Shown here: positions 1 to 5,930 of the stretch, piece by piece | Layout of the letters: each line of letters opens with the position of its first letter | How positions within the stretch are numbered: the stretch's first letter is position 1 | Origin: Bacteroidota bacterium | Lineage (GTDB): Bacteria; Bacteroidota; Rhodothermia; Rhodothermales; UBA10348 | Direction of reading: 5' to 3' | NCBI GenBank assembly: GCA_024640835.1 | Contig: JAHEEH010000070.1 | Location: 1 to 7,904 of the forward strand | Length of the DNA stretch: 7,904 nt | Position numbers and translations under genes: made by a program | The notes under the pieces: generated by a model | Told to the model about the DNA's origin: nothing | What the model saw: the letters and a program-made list of their open reading frames with translations, nothing else | Databases searched by the model: none

Positions 1-1
1 C

Positions 2-70
2 GCCCCGCCCACGCCGGGACCGCGCAAGCCCACGCTGCCTCCGGGTCCCAAGCGTCCACCCCAGGGCTGA
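2..70 (+). CDS. Possible C-terminal end of an upstream gene (proline-rich tail)
   Basis: The reading frame starting at base 2 is open from the window edge to a TGA at 68-70 and encodes 22 residues very rich in Pro, Gly, Lys and Arg, ending in KRPPQG. Seventeen of the 22 codons end in G or C. A disordered Pro/Lys/Arg tail is a plausible protein end, and the stop lies 46 bases before the next start codon. Frame 1 is also open here (to 147), so the call rests mainly on composition and position. The product cannot be identified. In other genomes genes like the one that follows are often found near pyruvate:ferredoxin oxidoreductase, but nothing here shows that for this tail. Confidence 0.3.
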   Translation, partial: APPTPGPRKPTLPPGPKRPPQG

Positions 71-99
71 TCCCCTCGCTCCGGACATCGAACGACACC

Positions 100-105
100 T
101 ATAGC
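100..105 (+). promoter_or_regulatory. Possible -10 box (TATAGC) just upstream of the DHOD-like gene
   Basis: TATAGC is the only AT-rich hexamer in the GC-rich gap between the upstream stop (68-70) and the ATG at 117. If used, transcription would begin only a few bases before the start codon, giving a nearly leaderless mRNA. That fits the absence of any Shine-Dalgarno sequence before this ATG. No convincing -35 box lies 16-18 bases upstream, so this is a weak call. Confidence 0.25.
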
Positions 106-116
106 CCCGACCGGCA

Positions 117-1133
117 ATGGATCTCAGCACCACCTATCTCGGCCTGAACCTGCGGAACCCGCTCGTTCCCTCCGCCTCGCCCCTCTCGCACTCGGTGAAC
201 TCCATCCGACGCATGGAGGATGCCGGCGCCGGGGCCGTGGTCATGCACTCCCTGTTCGAGGAGCAGCTCACGCAGCAGAGTCTCGAACTCGATCACTTTC
301 TCACGTACGGAGCCGAGAGCTTCTCGGAGGCCCTGTCGTACTTCCCCGAGGCGGGATCGTACGTGGTGGGCCCGGACGCGTACCTGGAGCACATCCGGCA
401 CGCGAAGGAATCGGTCTCGATTCCGATCATCGGGAGTCTGAACGGGGTCTCCGTGGGCGGTTGGACCGGCTTCGCGAAGCAGATCGAGCAGGCGGGGGCC
501 GATGCGCTCGAGCTCAACGTCTACTACGTGCCCACGGAGCCGCATCTGACCGGTGCGTCCGTCGAGCAGATGTACGTGGACGTCGTGGCCGACGTCGCAG
601 GCGCCGTCGGCATTCCCGTGGCGGTGAAGCTGAGCCCCTTCTTCTCGTCCATCCCGAACATCTCCCTTCGCCTGGCCGAAGCCGGGGCCCGGGGCCTCGT
701 CTTCTTCAACCGGTTCTATCAACCCGACCTCGACCTGGAGGCCCTCGACGTCGTACCACGCCTGGTACTCAGCACGTCGGAAGAGCTCCGGCTTCCCCTG
801 CGCTGGATCGCGGTCCTCTTCGGGCGGGTGCCCATCGACTTCGCGCTCACGTCCGGCGTGCACACCTTCGAGGACGTGCTGAAGGGGCTGATGGCCGGCG
901 CGCGGGTGACCATGCTGGCTTCCGAGCTCCTCGCGAACGGGGTCGGCCGACTGCGCGAGATCCTGGAAGCGATGCAGTTCTGGATGGAGGAGCGCGATTA
1001 CGCGTCGGTGGCGCAGATGCAGGGAAGCATGAGCCAGCAGCACGTGGCCGAGCCGGCTGCCTTCGAGCGGGCGAACTACGTCCGCACCCTGCAGTCCTGG
1101 AGCCCCGACCCGACAGGACGCCTGATCCACTGA
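117..1133 (+). CDS. Dihydroorotate dehydrogenase-like FMN protein lacking the catalytic Cys
   Basis: The 338-residue product is a TIM-barrel flavoprotein resembling class 1A dihydroorotate dehydrogenase. The N-terminus ([14 protein letters not shown], residues 8-21) matches the opening strand of the family. VKLSP (K171) matches the FMN-contacting Lys motif. [17 protein letters not shown] (246-262) matches the C-terminal phosphate-binding region, usually GGI. The motif that carries the catalytic base in true enzymes (NxSCPN) reads NVYYVP here (N134-P139), with Tyr137 in place of Cys. Orotate production is therefore doubtful. The protein fits the group annotated as 'dihydroorotate dehydrogenase-like', whose function is unsettled. 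It has no signal peptide and is probably cytoplasmic. The ATG at 117 starts directly with the conserved N-terminus and has no clear ribosome-binding site. The family call is firm; the substrate is unknown. Confidence 0.9.
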   Translation: MDLSTTYLGLNLRNPLVPSASPLSHSVNSIRRMEDAGAGAVVMHSLFEEQLTQQSLELDHFLTYGAESFSEALSYFPEAGSYVVGPDAYLEHIRHAKESVSIPIIGSLNGVSVGGWTGFAKQIEQAGADALELNVYYVPTEPHLTGASVEQMYVDVVADVAGAVGIPVAVKLSPFFSSIPNISLRLAEAGARGLVFFNRFYQPDLDLEALDVVPRLVLSTSEELRLPLRWIAVLFGRVPIDFALTSGVHTFEDVLKGLMAGARVTMLASELLANGVGRLREILEAMQFWMEERDYASVAQMQGSMSQQHVAEPAAFERANYVRTLQSWSPDPTGRLIH

Positions 1134-1222
1134 GTGCGCTGCCGGCGCGGTTCGGCAACCGATTCGCGCTTGTCGGGTGTCGGGCGTTTATTCTCGTATA
1201 GACGGACCGCACGCGCAGCGCC
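1134..1222 (+). promoter_or_regulatory. Intergenic region with hairpin and -10-like TATAGA
   Basis: This 89-base gap holds two possible signals. Just after the upstream stop, TGCCG (1140-1144) and CGGCA (1153-1157) can pair as a five-base stem with an eight-base loop. There is no T-run after it, so it would be a weak terminator at best. Further on lies the AT-rich stretch 1187-1200, ending in CTCGTATA (1193-1200) and giving TATAGA at 1197-1202. TTGTCG at 1170-1175 resembles a -35 box, but its spacing of 21 is too long. The same CTCGTATA octamer occurs at 2870-2877 before the GGT gene. No Shine-Dalgarno sequence precedes the ATG at 1223. Confidence 0.3.
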
Positions 1223-2833
1223 ATGCTGCATCTTCCGCGCCTTGCCGAGGCCCACCCGATCGAGCCGTTCGATCGGGCGCTGCAGCTTCCTCAGCCCGGA
1301 TCCGAGGAAGAGCGTCAGATCTTTGCCCGGCTCCAGGCGCGCCTGGTATCCCAGTTCCAGGACCTCTTCCCGGACCCGCTCGCTCCGCGAACCGTCGTCG
1401 TGGTGCCGAGCCTGTCGATGAATCCCGAGCTGCTGGAGAAGATCTCCGGCGTCCAGTACTACGAGGAGCGGCTGCTCTTCATGCTGATGATGCTTCGGCT
1501 CCCGAACACGCGGGTGGTCTACGTCACGAGTCAGCCGATCGCCCCCTCGATCATAGACTATTATCTGCATCTGCTGCCGGGCGTGCCGGTCAGCCATGCC
1601 CGGAAGCGACTCGAACTGCTGTCGGCCTACGACACGTCGCCGGTGCCGCTCACGCGAAAGCTCCTGGAGCGGCCGCGCCTGGTTCGCAGAATCCGCCACC
1701 TGATTCCCGACCCGCGCATCGCCCATCTCACGGTGTACAATTCCACGTGCCTGGAGAGGACGCTCGCGGTCTGGCTCGACATACCGCTCTACGGCTGCGA
1801 CCCCGAGCGCTGTCCCCTCGGAACCAAGAGCGGCAGCCGACACCTGTTCGAACGGGCGGGCATCGAGACCCCTCCGGGGTTCGAAGACCTGGGCGGCGCC
1901 GAGGAGATTTCCGAGGCACTGGCGGAGCTGCGCGGCCGTGAGCCGGGGTTGAAGCGGGCGGTGGTCAAGCTGAACGAGGGCCTCTCCGGCGAGGGCAACG
2001 CCACATTCGCATTCGAGAACGCACCGAGGGGTTCTGCGCTCCTGCCCTGGATCCGCAGCCGGCTTCCCGACCGGCTCCGATTCGAAGCGCACGGCGAGAC
2101 GTGGGATGCGTACATCGCCCGGTTCAACCGGATGGGAGGTGTCGTGGAAGCATTCGTGGACGGCCCGGGCAAGCGGTCGCCTTCGATGCAGGGCAGCGTC
2201 GACCCCCTCGGGGTCACGTCCGTCGTTTCGACGCATGACCAGCTTCTCGGCGGTCCCTCCGGCCAGGTCTTCCAGGGCTGTTCCTTTCCGGCGGACCCGG
2301 ATTACCGCCTGGAAATCCAGAGCCGCGGACTGCGGGTTGCCGACGAGCTGGCGTCCGACGGCGTCATGGGGCGCTTTTCGGTCGACTTCGTGTCCCTCCC
2401 CACCGACGAGGGGTGGAAGCACTTCGCGGTCGAAGTCAACCTGCGCAAGGGGGGTACCACGCACCCCTTCATGATGCTGCAGTACCTGACGGACGGGGTC
2501 TTCGACCCGGAGACCGGCCAGTACTTCACCCCCAACGGCCCCGTGCGATGCTACTACGCGTCCGACAACGTAGTCAGCGAGAGATACCGGGGCATGACCC
2601 CGGAGGATCTCACCGACATCGCCGTCTGGCACGGACTGCACTTTCACGGCGCGACGCAGGAAGGGGTCGTATTCCACCTGATCGGTGCCCTGTCGCAGTA
2701 CGGGAAACTGGGCGTCCTCTGCATCGCCGAGACCATGGAGTGCGCCCGACGGCTGTACCTGGAGACCGTGGACGTGCTGAATCTCGAGGCCGACGCGCAG
2801 GAAGAGGCGCGGGCGCACGTCAGACCACGCTGA
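1223..2833 (+). CDS. PGM1-related ATP-grasp peptide/carboxylate-amine ligase
   Basis: The 536-residue protein is a three-part ATP-grasp ligase that would join a carboxylate to an amine using ATP. Residues 1-190 form a pre-ATP-grasp region with a Rossmann-like strand (VVVVPSLSMNPE). The ATP-grasp domain spans about 195-420: K202 in GTKSGSR, K249 before the glycine loop EGLSGEGN (252-259), acidic D388, and the metal-binding run E404-V-N406-L-R-K-G-G-T-T-H414. The C-terminal part (about 445-520), with GVVFHLIGALSQYGKLGV from 481, matches the extra domain of PGM1, the peptide ligase of pheganomycin biosynthesis. No signal peptide is present, so it should be cytoplasmic. No obvious precursor-peptide or biosynthetic cluster lies nearby. 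The ligase class is confident; the substrates are unknown. Confidence 0.85.
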   Translation: MLHLPRLAEAHPIEPFDRALQLPQPGSEEERQIFARLQARLVSQFQDLFPDPLAPRTVVVVPSLSMNPELLEKISGVQYYEERLLFMLMMLRLPNTRVVYVTSQPIAPSIIDYYLHLLPGVPVSHARKRLELLSAYDTSPVPLTRKLLERPRLVRRIRHLIPDPRIAHLTVYNSTCLERTLAVWLDIPLYGCDPERCPLGTKSGSRHLFERAGIETPPGFEDLGGAEEISEALAELRGREPGLKRAVVKLNEGLSGEGNATFAFENAPRGSALLPWIRSRLPDRLRFEAHGETWDAYIARFNRMGGVVEAFVDGPGKRSPSMQGSVDPLGVTSVVSTHDQLLGGPSGQVFQGCSFPADPDYRLEIQSRGLRVADELASDGVMGRFSVDFVSLPTDEGWKHFAVEVNLRKGGTTHPFMMLQYLTDGVFDPETGQYFTPNGPVRCYYASDNVVSERYRGMTPEDLTDIAVWHGLHFHGATQEGVVFHLIGALSQYGKLGVLCIAETMECARRLYLETVDVLNLEADAQEEARAHVRPR

Positions 2834-2907
2834 GATCGGCCGCATCGCCGGTTCCGCGGCTGTGCGCCGCTCGTATATTCGTGGCCGTCGCAGCCCACGG
2901 AGACTCC
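2834..2907 (+). promoter_or_regulatory. Intergenic region with stem-loop and probable GGT promoter
   Basis: GCGGC (2856-2860) and GCCGC (2866-2870) form a five-base GC stem with loop TGTGC. It could end the upstream transcript weakly, although no T-run follows. Directly after it lies TATATT (2874-2879) within TCGTATATTCG, an AT-rich island suited to a -10 element. TATATTCG also agrees with the Bacteroidetes-type -7 pattern TAnnTTtG apart from one base. Transcription would then start near 2886, leaving a leader of about 20 bases that carries the ribosome-binding site. Confidence 0.4.
2899..2902 (+). promoter_or_regulatory. Ribosome-binding site (GGAG) that fixes the GGT start
   Basis: GGAG lies five bases before the ATG at 2908. 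The same frame is open far upstream, to an ATG at 2413 inside the ligase gene. Together with the signal peptide that begins exactly at 2908, this site decides for the short form. Confidence 0.6.
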
Positions 2908-4620
2908 ATGTCGGCCACTCGTCGCATCGCGCTTCTCGCGATCATCGCCCTCCTTCCCGCGTCCTCGGTCGCCCAGTCGGGTCGCACTCCCGCCCCTGCC
3001 CGCCACGGCATGGTGGTCACGAGTCATTATCTCGCATCCGAGGTGGGCGCGGACGTGTTGAAGCAGGGTGGCAATGCCGTCGATGCGGCGGTTGCATCCG
3101 CCTTTGCCCTGGCCGTCGTGTATCCCGTAGCCGGCAATATCGGCGGTGGCGGGTTCCTGGTGTATCACGGGGCCGAAGGCGAGGTCACCTCGTTCAATTT
3201 CCGCGAGAAAGCCCCTCTTGCCGCCACGGAGACGATGTACCTGGGCCCGGACGGAGAGATCGTCGACAATTCCAACCACGAGGGCCCCCTCGCCGTGGGC
3301 GTCCCCGGGACGGTGGCGGGCCTGTGGCTTGCACACCAGAGACTGGGGCGCCTCCCGTGGCGAGACCTGGTGGAGCCGGCCGTTCGCCTGGCCTCCGACG
3401 GTTTCCCTTCCACCTGGGCGATGCAGGGCTTCCTGCGAGGCTTGACCCGGAACACCGATCCCCTGTACGGCCCGACCCGAGAAGCCTTCCTCAAGGACGG
3501 ACAGGAGGTCTACGAGCCCGGCGAGACCTGGAAACAGCCCGATCTCGCTCGCACCCTGGAGCGAATCCGCGACGAGGGGAAGGACGGATTCTACCGGGGC
3601 GAAACGCCGGAGCTCGTGGCCGATTTCATGCGTCGGAACGGCGGCATGATCACGGAGGAGGACTTCGCCCGGTACGAGGCCATCGAACAGATGCCCGTCC
3701 ACGGGACCTACCGCGGCTACGACGTCTGGTCGATGTCGCCTCCGAGCTCGGGTGGCGTCGCGGTCGTCACGATGCTCAACATTCTCGAGGGATTCGATCT
3801 CGAGGAGATCGGCCACAACTCGGCGCTGTATCTCCATCTCCTCACCGAGGCCATGCGACGGGCCTACGCCGACCGGGCGGAACACCTCGGCGATCCGCTC
3901 TTCAATCCCGAAATGCCCGTGGATCGGTTGCTCTCGAAGGAACACGCGGCCGGCCTGCGGTCCTCCATCGACTGGTTCCAGGCCTCCCCCAGCGATTCGT
4001 CGGCCTTCTCGTCGTCCTACCTCCCGGCGGAAAGCGAGGAAACGACCCATTTCTCCGTCGTGGATGCGGAGGGGAACGCCGTTTCACTGACCTATACCCT
4101 GGAATATGGCTACGGCTCGGGACTCGTTGCCGCTGGCACGGGCTTCCTGCTCAACAACGAGATGGGCGACTTCAACCCGGTTCCCGGGCGAACGACGCGA
4201 TCGGGCCAGATCGGAACCGATGCGAATCTCGTGCGACCCGGAAAGCGCATGCTCTCGTCCATGACTCCCACCATCGTGGCCAGGGACGGCAAGCCGTTTC
4301 TCGTGATCGGAAGCCCGGGTGGGCGGACCATCATCAATACGGTCCTGCAGGTCATCCTGAACGTCATCGACCACGGAATGGACGTCGCACAGGCGGTGGA
4401 AGCTCCCCGCATCCACCACCAGTGGCTTCCCGACAACACCCGTGTCGAGGCCTGGGGCATCTCGCCCGACACCAGGCGACTCTACGAGCTGATGGGACAC
4501 GAGGTCTGGACGTACTCCCAGCAGGGCCACGCCCACGGCATACTGATCGATCCCGGGGACGGCATGCGGTACGGGGCGGCCGATTCACGGGCGTTCGACG
4601 CCCGCTCCGTGGGCTACTGA
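2908..4620 (+). CDS. ggt: Exported gamma-glutamyltransferase (glutathione hydrolase)
   Basis: This 570-residue precursor cleaves or transfers the gamma-glutamyl group of glutathione and related peptides, normally in the periplasm. A Sec signal peptide (residues 1-22, SVA|QSG) comes first. The large-subunit landmarks GGNAVDAAVA and FNFREKAP follow, with R99 matching the Arg that holds the glutamyl carboxylate. Self-cleavage should occur before T379 in ETTHFSVVD; this Thr is the new N-terminus and the nucleophile. The small subunit carries LLNNEMGDF (N417, E418, D421), MLSSM (S450-S451) and GSPGG (G471-G472), the usual substrate and oxyanion contacts. The lid loop between D421 and S450 has the same length as in the E. 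coli enzyme, but the Tyr position is Ser432. Every catalytic element is present, so it is probably active. Its stop overlaps the convergent gene. Confidence 0.95.
   Translation: MSATRRIALLAIIALLPASSVAQSGRTPAPARHGMVVTSHYLASEVGADVLKQGGNAVDAAVASAFALAVVYPVAGNIGGGGFLVYHGAEGEVTSFNFREKAPLAATETMYLGPDGEIVDNSNHEGPLAVGVPGTVAGLWLAHQRLGRLPWRDLVEPAVRLASDGFPSTWAMQGFLRGLTRNTDPLYGPTREAFLKDGQEVYEPGETWKQPDLARTLERIRDEGKDGFYRGETPELVADFMRRNGGMITEEDFARYEAIEQMPVHGTYRGYDVWSMSPPSSGGVAVVTMLNILEGFDLEEIGHNSALYLHLLTEAMRRAYADRAEHLGDPLFNPEMPVDRLLSKEHAAGLRSSIDWFQASPSDSSAFSSSYLPAESEETTHFSVVDAEGNAVSLTYTLEYGYGSGLVAAGTGFLLNNEMGDFNPVPGRTTRSGQIGTDANLVRPGKRMLSSMTPTIVARDGKPFLVIGSPGGRTIINTVLQVILNVIDHGMDVAQAVEAPRIHHQWLPDNTRVEAWGISPDTRRLYELMGHEVWTYSQQGHAHGILIDPGDGMRYGAADSRAFDARSVGY
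4588..4604. terminator. Perfect 7-bp GC hairpin near the convergent gene ends
   Basis: CGGGCGT (4588-4594) and ACGCCCG (4598-4604) pair perfectly around the three-base loop TCG, inside the last codons of the GGT gene and 13 bases before its stop codon. Because the two convergent genes overlap at their stops, any terminator must lie inside a coding region, and this symmetrical hairpin could serve both strands. No T-run follows on either side, so it may instead stabilise RNA ends or simply reflect the coding sequence. Confidence 0.35.
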
Positions 4621-5213
4621 CCCGCCACGATCCGCAGGATCAGCACGATGGCCGGACCGTCATACCCGACCGCCACGGACCTCGAGGCGATCTCGGTCGG
4701 GTCGGTGATGATTTCCAGGAGGGCTCCCGATCCGGCGTGGGTGTACCGCAGCCCCGCATAGGACCTCTCCTCCCGGATGTAGGCCTCCAACGGAAACTGC
4801 CCCATGGCTTTCATGGCGGGCACCTGAACCCGGGCCTCGAGATCCTCTTCACTTCCCGACCAGTCGCTCCTTCCGCTTTCCACGCACTGCTCCACCCACG
4901 CCAGCCACGCGTTTCGGAGGACTCCGCCATCGGTTGCGCCTGGATCGGCAGGAACCACCACGAACTCCGCCTCCGATGGACCGCCCGCCATCGCGCCACC
5001 CTCCAGGCCGAACGCGAAGCCGGATGGACCCTCCGGGAGATCCGCAGCCGGAATCCGCGCCGGGATTCCGTTCGGATACGCCTCGACGGCACGGTCCATC
5101 CATCCGTACAGCACTTCGCAGCCGCCTGGCCCCGGGGCGGCGAGCACGGTCGAAACCAGGACCAGGAGCAGCATGACGGGCCTACGTTCGTTGGCGATCC
5201 GAAGGTAGGCCAT
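4614..5213 (-). CDS. Unknown exported protein with two cysteines
   Basis: The 199-residue product is not recognised. It begins with a signal peptide: a positive n-region (NERRP), a hydrophobic core MLLLVLVSTVLAA at 14-26, and likely cleavage after Ala25 or Ala26. The cysteine at 32 lacks a lipobox (PGGC), so it is probably not a lipoprotein. C32 and about C110 are the only cysteines left and could form a disulfide. The rest is mixed, with a Gly/Ala-rich stretch (65-100) and a Trp-rich segment before C110. Over the 120 codons from 5040 back to 4681, I counted 93 ending in G or C, which supports real coding on this strand. Met14 is a possible alternative start, but only the first ATG supplies the charged n-region. 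The TAG stop overlaps the GGT stop, and the start is divergent from the next gene. Confidence 0.7.
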   Translation of the reverse strand: MAYLRIANERRPVMLLLVLVSTVLAAPGPGGCEVLYGWMDRAVEAYPNGIPARIPAADLPEGPSGFAFGLEGGAMAGGPSEAEFVVVPADPGATDGGVLRNAWLAWVEQCVESGRSDWSGSEEDLEARVQVPAMKAMGQFPLEAYIREERSYAGLRYTHAGSGALLEIITDPTEIASRSVAVGYDGPAIVLILRIVAGQ

Positions 5214-5264
5214 TCCGGAACGTCCGGGGAGGTGGAACGTGAAGGGCGGAATCCCTGCACAGCC
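5214..5264. promoter_or_regulatory. 51-bp divergent control region with inverted and direct repeats
   Basis: This short gap must carry the starts of both the minus-strand exported protein and the plus-strand lipoprotein. It contains the inverted repeat CCGGA (5215-5219) / TCCGG (5223-5227) around ACG, and a direct repeat GGAACGT at 5217-5223 and 5234-5240, spaced 17 bases apart. Such repeats could be a regulator site shared by the two genes. No clear -10 box is visible, so promoters may lie partly inside the neighbouring coding sequences. GGGGAGG (5226-5232) is SD-like but too far from the ATG at 5265. Confidence 0.3.
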
Positions 5265-5792
5265 ATGCCGCTTCGCACGCTACTCGTCGCACTTCTCCTC
5301 GTCTCGGCCTGCGATTCGTCGGATTCCGGCGGGAGCGATACGGTCGATCCGACCGATCCCACGGGCCGGTTCACGATCGAATCCACGTGGTTCCGCCTGA
5401 CGCGTGTGGTCGAGCCCAGCGTGGGAGGCGTGGAAGACCTGCAGGCGTGGATCGACGGATCGATCACGATGACCCGCACGGGCAACGAGCTCGGCGGCTC
5501 GGGTTCGTGCACCATACGCCGGCGCCGTCACCGCGCATGGATACCGCAGACGACCGACGAGACCGCGACGCTCCCCTTCAGTGCCGCGGGTACCCTTGAT
5601 GGCGATTCCGTCACGCTCACGCTCCAGGGCTGCGCCTGGGCGATGGCCCGGTACACCGGGACGTTTTCGGAGGGCACGTACAGCCTCCGGGTCGGCGACC
5701 GCCAGAGTGCCCCGGCGTGGGATCCGGATATCTGGTCCTCCTCGACGCAGCTGGACGGGGACGACCCGCGGGACCTGGTGCTGACGCGGTAG
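5265..5792 (+). CDS. Small secreted lipoprotein, probably beta-rich
   Basis: The 175-residue product opens with a textbook lipoprotein signal: positive MPLR, a hydrophobic core, and lipobox VSAC with the lipidated Cys at 16. An Asp/Ser/Gly/Pro linker follows (17-34), flexible and acidic, suited to holding a domain away from the membrane. The body (35-175) alternates short polar and hydrophobic stretches (GSITMTRTGNELGGSGS, GTLDGDSVTLTLQG, YTGTFSEGTYSLRV) typical of a small beta-sandwich or beta-barrel. C82 and C123 are the only other cysteines and could pair. An unusual basic cluster RRRRHR lies at 85-90. An in-frame GTG at 5232 was not chosen because the lipobox is ideally placed from the ATG at 5265. 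I recognise no named family. It is divergent from the exported protein at 4614-5213, which suggests joint control. Confidence 0.75.
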   Translation: MPLRTLLVALLLVSACDSSDSGGSDTVDPTDPTGRFTIESTWFRLTRVVEPSVGGVEDLQAWIDGSITMTRTGNELGGSGSCTIRRRRHRAWIPQTTDETATLPFSAAGTLDGDSVTLTLQGCAWAMARYTGTFSEGTYSLRVGDRQSAPAWDPDIWSSSTQLDGDDPRDLVLTR

Positions 5793-5930
5793 CAGCCCCG
5801 CCCGGTGCCTGCCGGGAAATGCACCTTTACACGTCCTTCATTATAATAGGGACGACGTCCGGGCACGTACCCCCTTGTCCGGCCGGTCAGGCAACCCCCA
5901 GAACGTCCGGCACCCGCCGGCCCCGGAACC
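5793..5930 (+). promoter_or_regulatory. Intergenic region: possible terminator, then promoter for the DUF2911 gene
   Basis: GGTGC (5804-5808) and GCACC (5821-5825) can pair around a 12-base loop and are followed by TTTA, a weak candidate terminator for the lipoprotein gene. CCCGG (5801-5805) / CCGGG (5812-5816) is a competing fold. Downstream lies a perfect TATAAT. The rest is a GC-rich leader of about 75 bases containing CGTCCGG twice (5856-5862 and 5904-5910) and the palindrome CCGGCCGG. Nothing here encodes a recognisable protein. Confidence 0.4.
5842..5847 (+). promoter_or_regulatory. Consensus -10 box TATAAT
   Basis: This is a perfect sigma-70 type -10 hexamer in the AT island TTCATTATAATAGG, surrounded by GC-rich DNA. 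TTTACA at 5826-5831 resembles a -35 box but is only 10 bases away. At a spacing of 16-18 the -35 match is poor (TGCACC at 5820-5825 matches three of six). Transcription would start near 5854 and give a leader of about 75 bases for the gene at 5931. Confidence 0.5.

Noticed and set aside
1076..2845. 589-codon open frame on the minus strand opposite the ligase gene
   Set aside because: High GC leaves few stops on the opposite strand. The translation is Arg/Gly/His-rich with no recognisable domain, while the plus strand has a full ATP-grasp signature.
2413..2907. Upstream extension of the GGT frame to an ATG at 2413
   Set aside because: It overlaps the conserved end of the ATP-grasp ligase in another frame. 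The signal peptide and GGAG site place the true start at 2908.
1134..2907. Search for a precursor peptide gene beside the PGM1-like ligase
   Set aside because: The two flanking gaps (89 and 74 bases) hold no short frame with a start, a ribosome-binding site and a plausible leader/core peptide.
2862..5264. A very long plus-strand open frame running from 2862 to the end of the lipoprotein gene at 5792
   Set aside because: It lies out of frame over the GGT gene, whose family motifs are unmistakable, and over the minus-strand gene. Its translation is Arg/Pro/Gly-rich with no motifs. Only its last 175 codons (the lipoprotein) are real.
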